Shown here: positions 1-6,578 of the stretch, one piece after another
How the letters are laid out: each line of letters begins with the position of its first letter
How positions within the stretch are numbered: position 1 is the first letter of the stretch
Assembly: GCA_964548275.1 (NCBI GenBank)
Contig: CAZJQI010000067.1
Location: forward strand, 1 to 21,877
Direction: 5' to 3'
DNA: 21,877 nucleotides
DNA from: JAUVUV01 sp964548275
Lineage (GTDB): Bacteria > Gemmatimonadota > Glassbacteria > GWA2-58-10
Notes under the pieces: generated by a model
The model's input: the letters and a program-made list of their open reading frames with translations, nothing else
What the model was told of the DNA's origin: nothing
Database searches by the model: none
Translations under genes and position numbers: made by a program

Positions 1-344
1 GGATGTTGGAACATCTATCAGGGCAGCGATGGAAATTATTTATCATCTACACGCTACCTCTTTTATGTCCTTTAGCCATGAGAATTCAATAATTCGGGCG
101 ACCAACCGGTCGCCCCTACGTGCTTGGAATTATGCTTGATTGAATAATTACAGCTATTTAAAGGTGATACTCCAGTAGAAGAGACCCTGTTATGGCTTGT
201 GGCAATTTATGAATAATTCAGGTTGGTTAACCGGACAGTACTAAGGAAAAATAAAAAGTTACCAATAAGGAGGGTAATTTAACTTACGCTAGAATCATTC
301 TATCTCCAGGAAGCGACCTGCCCATTCAAACCGCGGCCCGGGAG
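1..344. other. non-coding flank downstream of the dockerin beta-helix gene
   Basis: No reading frame in this stretch has a convincing start, ribosome binding site and protein-like composition. It is AT-rich compared with the neighbouring gene. It contains a REP-type hairpin (96-119), a 13-nt perfect palindrome (TAGAATCATTCTA, 290-302), and an orphan purine-rich Shine-Dalgarno-like run (267-274) with no start codon behind it. No intrinsic terminator for the minus-strand gene ending at 345 is obvious. Confidence 0.7.
96..119 (-). repeat. REP-type palindrome with GTAG head
   Basis: Read on the minus strand, the tetranucleotide GTAG (119-116) is followed immediately by an 8-bp perfect stem, GGGCGACC (115-108) and GGTCGCCC (103-96), around a 4-nt loop. 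A GTAG or GGAG head followed by a GC-rich hairpin is the known design of REP sequences mobilised by REP-associated tyrosine transposases (RAYTs). AT-rich sequence with short inverted repeats flanks it (ATTCAAT near 84-90 and ATTGAAT near 140-146). No RAYT gene is in the window, so this would be a non-autonomous copy. The family assignment rests on design alone. Confidence 0.6.
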
Positions 345-2279
345 CTATTTTCCACCGGCGGCAAGTCCCGGGAAATTTTCAGGACAGGCCCGGTTTGCAA
401 TGTCGGCCAGAAGCGAGACAGCATCGGCAATAGTGTAAACTCCATCCCCGTTCCGGTCTAGAAGCGGGTTATCCGGCTCGCTGCGGCCTGTGAGTATGAA
501 AGCGATCACGTCCAGGATCGTAACCCTGCCGTCACTGTTAAAATCGCAGGAAGAACTGAAAACAGACGCCTCGGGCCGCGGGCCGTAATGCGGAGGGTCA
601 GCGCCTGACTCATAAGCCCCCAGGTCTGGGCCTGCTCCGCTGAAATTGTCGTTGATATTGGGAATTACAACTCCTGCGTCCACTGCTGCCGAGCCTGCTT
701 TCAGCCGGAGATCAGCCGGTTCGCGCTCCGGAATTGCCGGGTTGGGAAACTCTACCCCTTCGCGAAATACATTCATGTCCACCAGCACGGCATGCTTTTC
801 CGAGGTTCCGCTTATGAACTCCTCGAATGTATTAGTTTTAGTACTGCCGATTTTCGCAAGGAACTCCGTGCCGTGGGTGCCTACCCCGTCGTAGTCAAGG
901 CTGGTCGTTGAGTCGGCATGCGGGAACTCCACCGCGCGGCCCTCTCCGCTGTTGTATTCGCCGAAATCACCCCCGCCCTCCCCGCCGATCGCCAGGTTGT
1001 TCCTGAAATAGGCATAGGAAGGATTGTGGATCACTCGCAGCCCGTCACCCACCTTGACCACCGTGTTGTGCAGGACTACGTCCCCGTGGCTGTAACGGGC
1101 GAGCTTGAACGGGCAGTCTATAATATTATACATCACGTTGCGGATAAAATAGGTCGGGCCGCCGAGGCTCGGCTGGGAACTCAGCGCCATGAAACAGTTG
1201 GTCAACCGGTTGCGTATGATCCGGCAGTTGCCCATGCAGAAATCCGCTTCGATCCCGTCATCCAGGCCCAGATAGATATCGTTGTTGTAGATGTCGATAC
1301 AGTACTGGTCGCTCACATAGGTATCCTCCATGGTGGAGATACAGTCCCGGTAGCCGCTTACCCGGTTGTAGCAGATCACATTGCCGGGGCCGGTGATCCT
1401 GATTCCCTCGCCCTCGTTGCTGCCGCTGGCACCCATGTTTTCAGCCGCCCAGGTCACGGTATAGTTTACCACATTGTCCGCAATATAGCAGTTGGTGCAG
1501 CCAGGCTTATCAGAGGCGACAATCCCGTAGATGGAGTTGACCGAGCAGCGCACCACTGCCACTTCCTCAGCCCCGAGCAGATCGACCTTGCCGTTGACAG
1601 TGATCCCCTCAAGAATCACGTGCTTGCGATTGCGAAGGGAAAAGCTGTCGAAAGTGACAGTGCTGTCCGGATTGCTTCTGTCTGCCCGGATCACAATCGT
1701 TTTGCCCGGCTCGCCGTCACAGTAGGCGAAACCGTAGCCGTAATGGCCCGGGGCCAGGACTATGACATCGCCCGGCTGGGAGGCGGAAGCGGTGTCTTTA
1801 TAATTGCCTGGTTCGGCGTGCTTGACCACTGAATCAGCAGCGGTACGCGGCACTGCCCTGGTTTTAGCTGTTACAGTCCGCTGAGCTGAGCCGCCGTCCG
1901 GATCGCTAAGCGTGAGTTCGATCTCGTACCCGGTGTCCGGCGCCAGGTCGAATATGCTGCCCGAGTGCTTGTTCTCCCAGGTGAAAATAGGATTCGTGTC
2001 CTGGCTTCTGCCTGCCGGGATGCGCCGAAGCGGCATACCCTCGCGCCAGCTTTTTTCACCTGCCTTGTGATACCGTAAACTAACCACGCCGTTCAGGTTG
2101 TCATCCCCGGTGATCAGCCACTCCACCGCGATATTGGTGATGGTCGGGTAGGGTGCAGTTACCGAACCCGGAGCGGTGGCATCCTCTGCATGCAGCCTCG
2201 AGGCGAGAATCAGTAAGGAAATTGCTGTGATCAGAAACTTGGTACGTGAAAATGTTTTAATACTTATGTTATGACTCAT
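345..2279 (-). CDS. secreted right-handed beta-helix protein with C-terminal dockerin
   Basis: This is a predicted 644-residue secreted protein. A Sec signal peptide covers about residues 1-31, with a hydrophobic core and a cleavage region near SRLHA. A fibronectin-III-like domain follows (about 35-145), then a long right-handed parallel beta-helix (about 150-560) rich in Asn and Gly turns, as in polysaccharide lyases and other pectate-lyase-fold proteins. The C-terminus holds two calcium-binding dockerin loops, DFNSDGRVTILD (579-590) and DRNGDGVYTIAD (608-619). The frame stays open upstream to 2390, but that extension runs into a palindromic repeat and would bury the signal peptide, so the ATG at 2279 is chosen despite only a weak ribosome site. 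Beta-helices of this kind often bind or cleave acidic polysaccharides, but the substrate cannot be read from the sequence. A paralogous protein with reordered domains is encoded at 17284-19542. Confidence 0.85.
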   Translation of the reverse strand: MSHNISIKTFSRTKFLITAISLLILASRLHAEDATAPGSVTAPYPTITNIAVEWLITGDDNLNGVVSLRYHKAGEKSWREGMPLRRIPAGRSQDTNPIFTWENKHSGSIFDLAPDTGYEIELTLSDPDGGSAQRTVTAKTRAVPRTAADSVVKHAEPGNYKDTASASQPGDVIVLAPGHYGYGFAYCDGEPGKTIVIRADRSNPDSTVTFDSFSLRNRKHVILEGITVNGKVDLLGAEEVAVVRCSVNSIYGIVASDKPGCTNCYIADNVVNYTVTWAAENMGASGSNEGEGIRITGPGNVICYNRVSGYRDCISTMEDTYVSDQYCIDIYNNDIYLGLDDGIEADFCMGNCRIIRNRLTNCFMALSSQPSLGGPTYFIRNVMYNIIDCPFKLARYSHGDVVLHNTVVKVGDGLRVIHNPSYAYFRNNLAIGGEGGGDFGEYNSGEGRAVEFPHADSTTSLDYDGVGTHGTEFLAKIGSTKTNTFEEFISGTSEKHAVLVDMNVFREGVEFPNPAIPEREPADLRLKAGSAAVDAGVVIPNINDNFSGAGPDLGAYESGADPPHYGPRPEASVFSSSCDFNSDGRVTILDVIAFILTGRSEPDNPLLDRNGDGVYTIADAVSLLADIANRACPENFPGLAAGGK

Positions 2280-2357
2280 GGAAATATCCGTCTTTTTACA
2301 AAATTTGGGAATATATAAATTAACATACTTGATTATTTTTCTATAGTTGTATGCTAG

Positions 2358-2442
2358 GGGCGGGCGGGCATATTTTTTGCAAAAGTTCATTTATTGTTTA
2401 ACCAGCCGATGTTGCTTTCGCAAAAAATATGCCCGCCCGCCC
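2358..2442. repeat. 85-bp palindromic repeat element, copy 1
   Basis: Two perfectly complementary 23-bp arms (2358-2380 and 2420-2442) flank a 39-nt loop. The arms begin GGGCGGGCGGGC and end in a T-rich segment closing with TTTTTTGC next to the loop. The element lies between the stop of the epimerase gene (2487) and the start of the beta-helix gene (2279). A second copy with identical arm and loop lengths is at 14883-14967. The T-run is inside the stem beside the loop rather than after the 3' arm, so this is not a textbook intrinsic terminator. A MITE-like or REP-like mobile repeat, or an RNA-processing hairpin, fits better. Confidence 0.85.
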
Positions 2443-2486
2443 TCTTTTGCAAACCAGCAGGTTTTTACTTCAAGCGCCCGGTAAAA

Positions 2487-3749
2487 TTATGAGGCCAGCT
2501 CCCCCAGACGCCTCTCGCATTCCAGCATTGAACGCACTGTATGATAATTGATCTTCCAGGCGTGGCCCATGTAGTCCCTGAGAACCTCGTTTTCAGGTCC
2601 GAGCAGGGGCAGCCATTCGCCCACCTCGTGGTTTATCATGTGGTCGAACACAAAGCGGTGGACATTCGTGTATGCCTGCCAGTAGCGCTCGTCCCCGAAT
2701 GTTGAGACGGCATCGAGCATGGCGACAAGAGTCTCTCCCTGCTGCCAGAACTCCTTGTTCTTCTCACGGGCTTCCCCCTGATTAGGTCCCTCGCAGTACA
2801 CGCCGCCGTGTTCCCGGTCGATTCCGTACTGAAGGCAGTGGTCGTAGAGTGTGCGGATCAGGCTCGAATACTTTGATCTTTCCAGCCCGAGAATCTTGAT
2901 AGAATGGTTCAGCAGCCAGGCGAGCTCGACATTGTGGCCGAAAGAGGTGTTGTCCAGGGGCCGGCCCTGCGGATCCTCAGCCTCCCGGTCCGAGCCCCAG
3001 ACATTCTTGAAAATAATCGCCCGCTGCGGGGTGAAATCCGGGCTGAACTGGGCAATGCCTGTGCCATGCTCCGGGTGCAGCATCCGGCTGCGGATCAGCT
3101 CGATTATCTCACACGCCCGGCGCCTGTGAATGCTGTCGCCGCTTGCCTGGTAGAGGTTGGTGAACGCCTCCATCAGGTGCATATGTACATCCATCGACTT
3201 GCGGTCTCCGCCGTAGGCTCCGGGCCTGCAATGCGACCAGTCCTGTTCGAAAAACTCGTAGTAGCCGCCGAACAGGTTGTCCGCAGCCTTGACCTGGAGC
3301 AGTTCGAAAGCCTGGCTTGCCACATCCAGCGCGGAGTTGTTTTTTGCGGCCATTGCGTATTCGCTGAAAGCATAGATCACAAAGCTGTGGCCGTAGATAA
3401 TATTTTTGCGGTCAACCGGGGTTCCGTCCCGCTCGAGGATCCAGTACCAGCCGTGGTGGACCGGGTCCCGGAAATGTTCCTGGACGAACTGGACTCCCCG
3501 GCCTGCCCGTTCGAGAAAAGCTCCGTCAGGGTCGTAACCGGAGCGATTTATAGAAGCGAAGGTGTAGATCATCCGGCAGTTGGCCAGCAGGTTTTTCTCG
3601 GTTTCACCGGTCGGCTTGCCGTGGTGGTCGAAAAAGGTGAGAAACCCGCCGAATTCGGGGTCGTCTCCACGCTTTCTCCAGTAGGGGAGCAGCTCGTCGT
3701 GAAGGTGTTTTTTGACCTCTGCGAGGCAAGAAGTGTAATCCCGTTTCAT
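2487..3749 (-). CDS. cellobiose 2-epimerase / N-acylglucosamine 2-epimerase family enzyme
   Basis: This predicted 420-residue protein has no signal peptide, so it is likely cytoplasmic. It is an (alpha/alpha)6-barrel epimerase of the AGE superfamily. These enzymes invert C2 of a reducing sugar (Glc/Man, GlcNAc/ManNAc, or the reducing end of cellobiose) using paired histidines. Candidate active-site residues sit in the expected order: His189/His191 in VHMHLMEAFTNLY, His272 in FGHNVELAWLL and His403 in AWKINYHTVR. The last motif resembles cellobiose 2-epimerases more than mammalian-type AGE. The ATG at 3749 is preferred to the in-frame TTG two codons upstream because GAGGA lies 7 nt before the ATG. 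The gene is 45 bp behind the PL26-like gene, consistent with one operon: the exported enzyme releases sugars and this one isomerises them after uptake. Exact substrate is unknown. Confidence 0.85.
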   Translation of the reverse strand: MKRDYTSCLAEVKKHLHDELLPYWRKRGDDPEFGGFLTFFDHHGKPTGETEKNLLANCRMIYTFASINRSGYDPDGAFLERAGRGVQFVQEHFRDPVHHGWYWILERDGTPVDRKNIIYGHSFVIYAFSEYAMAAKNNSALDVASQAFELLQVKAADNLFGGYYEFFEQDWSHCRPGAYGGDRKSMDVHMHLMEAFTNLYQASGDSIHRRRACEIIELIRSRMLHPEHGTGIAQFSPDFTPQRAIIFKNVWGSDREAEDPQGRPLDNTSFGHNVELAWLLNHSIKILGLERSKYSSLIRTLYDHCLQYGIDREHGGVYCEGPNQGEAREKNKEFWQQGETLVAMLDAVSTFGDERYWQAYTNVHRFVFDHMINHEVGEWLPLLGPENEVLRDYMGHAWKINYHTVRSMLECERRLGELAS

Positions 3750-3794
3750 CGCCAAGTCCTCAAAATTATATAGTTGCCGTTAAATTAGTGCTTC

Positions 3795-6419
3795 TTACTT
3801 CGGCCACCTGCCTTTCTGCCTGTAATAGGTGTACTCGTGCCCGCCGCCGATAATCATCGTGGTCTCCTTGCCGTTAGTATAAAGCGATCTGCTGCGCTCA
3901 GCTCTTCCGGCCATGAATGAGAAAGCGTCCGCGGCAGCTTTCAAGCAGCGTTTCCTGAGAGCCGGATCGAGTGAATACTTGTGGCCGAACATCACGACAT
4001 CGGCTATGCGATAGGTCCAGGGACCGTGGTTGCCTTCACCTCCTGCGGCCTGGCTCCAGGCAGAGTAAAAGCCTGCGCTTGGGCCGCCGGCCAGGAAGCG
4101 GCTGACAAAGTCGGCATAGGCGGTCACGTAATTTCGTCCAAGCTCGTAGGGCTTGCCGGTTTTTTCCTCCATCACCTCTGTCCAGCGTGCGGCTGCGTTA
4201 ATACAGATAGCCGAGGTCCAGAACCCCGCCACTTTTTCCTCAGCCTTTTGGGACCGGCCCTCGGCACTCATGTACCATTGTTTTTCAGGGGCCGTGCTAC
4301 GCAAGATTTTCTCTGCAGCCTCACGGTACTTGTCATCCCAGGTGTGGAGATAGGCGTCGGTGAGGATCTGAATGTTGTTGCCGGCCTCGCGGCTGAGGCG
4401 GTCGATCTGGGCGAAAACGTCCTGGCTGACCTTACGGTAGACCAGATCGGTCTGCTCGATTGCCGATTCCAGCACGCGGCGCTCACCGGTGAGATAAAAG
4501 TAGCACATCTGGCCGCGGGTGTTGAAATGGCCCGACTCAGGGGAGCCTCCTTCGCCCCAGGGCCAGCGCAGGGTACCGAACCAGTGAAGGCGGGGGCCGC
4601 CGCGGTGAGTTGCCAGACCCGCTTCAACCCCGTGCTGGGTATGTGTGTACTTGCCCCCGTTGTAAACTCCCCTGGACTGGGTGTCACCGGTTGTGTGATA
4701 GACATCGATATCGCTCTCGTGGCGCAGGGCCGCCTCGGCCAGGTTCCACCATTTGCGGGTGAGCTCGGGTGCGCGGTCGAGAGTGCGCAGGCTCTGGAAA
4801 AGCATGCCGTAGCCGAAATCGTACTCGAGGTTGAAATGGCTCACAACCTGCCTGCCTGAGTTCGGTCCCCCGGTTTTATCGGCCTCGTTTTTGGCCCAGG
4901 TGTCACCGAAATTGCGCCAGCCGTACTCGTCGATCTCCTCGATATCAGCGACCAGGTTGACCGGCCTGGAAGTAAGCGCTGCCTGCTGGTAGTGCTCGTA
5001 GGTGGGAAACCGCTTGGGGTCATAGGATGCAGCGTCATCGAAAAAGTCGCTTGCCAGATAGACCTGGGCAGGTGCCCGCACGTACAGTGGATTGTGGAAA
5101 GAGCCCATGGTTGTGGCCACCCGGTTTTCCCTCCTGTTGCTGCCCTGGCGGCCGGTATGGAAGAAAAAGGCCAGCTCGTGGGTTTTAATCTCCCCGCCCT
5201 GAAGCTCGTGCAGTGAAGGAAACTCCTCCGGCCAGAGCGCCGCCCGGACAGTGCCGTCAGGTGAGGCGGAAAGGGCCTTGGGGAAATTCTGCCAGAAATG
5301 CCGCAATGCCACTGCCAGGCCGAACTGCCGGTCAGCAACGTGCAGCCAGGCATCCGGCCGGTTGACCTGATAAGGCTCTGCGTCATCCAGAAACGTGACG
5401 GCACCACGGAAACGCATGGGAATTTTCCCAATGTGGTTCATATGGTTGCGGTGGAACCAGTGCTCTCCACCGGAGGACTCCTGGTAGATGCCCCCGGCGC
5501 CGGTCAGCACGACCCTGTCGAGAATCTCGGTGGCGCCGTCACCCACCGACATCTGGATCGGACCGCGGAAAAGAAGGCGGGTTGAAAGGGAAAAGTCCTC
5601 GAAAAAGACGTTTCCCGGGCGGCCGAGCACCCAGTGGCTGCCGGGTAGCGGCACAGTGGGATTATGGTTTTCCAGGGTGAAAAAGACCCGCACCAGGCCC
5701 GTTCCGGCATAGAAATGGAGCCTCGCGGTGTAGTGCAGAAAGCCCTCGCTGTCTGTGTCGCCGAGCACGCCCTTGACCGCCACGCTGGCCCGCACCGGAC
5801 CGGCTGCTTCCACCTCGAAGCTTTCGATCTTGCCCAGGCGGCTGGAAATTTCTCTGCCGTGGCTGTCGATCAGCTTTACTCCCGGCTCAGGCGCCAGGGG
5901 GGTCACACGCTCGGACACGCTGAAAGTTCCGTCCCTGTCGTGGTCGAGCCAGACATTGCCGAACAGATCGAAAGCGTTCCGGTCCAGGCGGCAGCGCATC
6001 ACTCCTGTTTCCACTGTCACTGCATCACCGTTTTGTTCAAGCCTGAGCTCGGGCATTTTTTCGGGCAGGCTGCCCCTGTCTGAGAGAGTGTAGACCGCCT
6101 TGCCCCCGGCAGGGCAATCCGCGAAAAAATCAACCAGCACCCACTTGGCAGAACCATCGGGCCAGGTGGCCAGGGTTTCAAACTGGGCGGGCACGGCTGC
6201 ACCGTGCGGCCCTGTTACGCAGAGTGTGGAAAGGTCTTTCAGCGCTGCCCTGGGCAGGGGTATGCCGGTTGAAACCGGCTCGGAGCGCCTGATATAGCCC
6301 CCGGCCTCCTCCACGTTCAGAGGGATCTCGAGTGCAGCCACCGAAGCAGAAAAGCTCAAGAGGAAAGTTAAGTTTAGCAGTGTGGCGAAGGGAAGAAAGT
6401 TCTGATAGCGTTTTGACAT
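3795..6419 (-). CDS. exported PcRGLX/YetA-like protein (PL26-type exo-rhamnogalacturonan lyase family)
   Basis: This is an 874-residue protein with a Sec signal peptide (residues 1 to about 29). The N-terminal segment has the pattern of the PcRGLX/YetA RIFT-barrel domain: STGIPLPRAAL followed by VPAQFETLATWPDGSAKWVLVDF. A central beta-rich domain follows (about 250-480), then a helix-rich C-terminal part (about 500-865) typical of an alpha/alpha toroid, containing GGKYTHTQHGVEAG and GHFNTRGQMCYFYLTGERR. PL26 members remove unsaturated galacturonosyl-rhamnose from rhamnogalacturonan ends by beta-elimination. Most bacterial homologues are uncharacterised, so the substrate here is uncertain. GGAGG lies 4 nt before the ATG. 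The epimerase gene follows 45 bp downstream and is probably co-transcribed. A candidate promoter and a hairpin lie in the 159-bp gap upstream. Confidence 0.75.
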   Translation of the reverse strand: MSKRYQNFLPFATLLNLTFLLSFSASVAALEIPLNVEEAGGYIRRSEPVSTGIPLPRAALKDLSTLCVTGPHGAAVPAQFETLATWPDGSAKWVLVDFFADCPAGGKAVYTLSDRGSLPEKMPELRLEQNGDAVTVETGVMRCRLDRNAFDLFGNVWLDHDRDGTFSVSERVTPLAPEPGVKLIDSHGREISSRLGKIESFEVEAAGPVRASVAVKGVLGDTDSEGFLHYTARLHFYAGTGLVRVFFTLENHNPTVPLPGSHWVLGRPGNVFFEDFSLSTRLLFRGPIQMSVGDGATEILDRVVLTGAGGIYQESSGGEHWFHRNHMNHIGKIPMRFRGAVTFLDDAEPYQVNRPDAWLHVADRQFGLAVALRHFWQNFPKALSASPDGTVRAALWPEEFPSLHELQGGEIKTHELAFFFHTGRQGSNRRENRVATTMGSFHNPLYVRAPAQVYLASDFFDDAASYDPKRFPTYEHYQQAALTSRPVNLVADIEEIDEYGWRNFGDTWAKNEADKTGGPNSGRQVVSHFNLEYDFGYGMLFQSLRTLDRAPELTRKWWNLAEAALRHESDIDVYHTTGDTQSRGVYNGGKYTHTQHGVEAGLATHRGGPRLHWFGTLRWPWGEGGSPESGHFNTRGQMCYFYLTGERRVLESAIEQTDLVYRKVSQDVFAQIDRLSREAGNNIQILTDAYLHTWDDKYREAAEKILRSTAPEKQWYMSAEGRSQKAEEKVAGFWTSAICINAAARWTEVMEEKTGKPYELGRNYVTAYADFVSRFLAGGPSAGFYSAWSQAAGGEGNHGPWTYRIADVVMFGHKYSLDPALRKRCLKAAADAFSFMAGRAERSRSLYTNGKETTMIIGGGHEYTYYRQKGRWPK

Positions 6420-6457
6420 ATATCCTCCAAGAAGAAGTAAATGATAACTTGTTTGTC

Positions 6458-6485
6458 AGTATACCGGATGGGAATAATGCGTGAA
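6458..6485 (-). promoter_or_regulatory. candidate sigma70-like promoter for the PL26-like operon
   Basis: On the minus strand TTCACG (6485-6480) is separated by 16 bp from TATACT (6463-6458), about 40 bp before the start codon at 6419. The -10 is good and the -35 is weak. It lies just downstream of a hairpin that may end the previous transcript, which fits an independent transcription start here. Confidence 0.3.
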
Positions 6486-6486
6486 A

Positions 6487-6522
6487 ATGCACTGGCAGGG
6501 GGCACAGTGCATCGTCCCCCTG
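6487..6522 (-). terminator. interlocking hairpins, possible terminator or pseudoknot
   Basis: Two perfect stems interlock. ATGCACTG (6487-6494) pairs with CAGTGCAT (6505-6512), and CAGGGGG (6496-6502), inside the first loop, pairs with CCCCCTG (6516-6522) outside it. In the minus-strand transcript the 8-bp stem is followed by only four U residues, so it would be at best a weak intrinsic terminator for the lipoprotein gene that ends at 6579. The crossing arrangement also permits an H-type pseudoknot or two alternative folds between the two genes. Confidence 0.45.
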
Positions 6523-6578
6523 AGGCCTGATTAAACCAAGCTCAGCGAATATATATTTTCCAAAAAAGTGTTCGGGTT

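Noticed and set aside
267..274. Strong Shine-Dalgarno-like AAGGAGGG on the plus strand
   Set aside because: No start codon lies at a usable distance and no open frame follows. It could be a remnant, but nothing supports a gene.
2280..2390. N-terminal extension of the dockerin beta-helix protein to 2390
   Set aside because: It would translate through one arm of the palindromic repeat and place 37 residues ahead of a good signal peptide.
2358..2442. Palindromic element as an ordinary intrinsic terminator
   Set aside because: The T-run is inside the stem at the loop end. Copy 2 has no U-run after its 3' arm, so the standard terminator design is not met.
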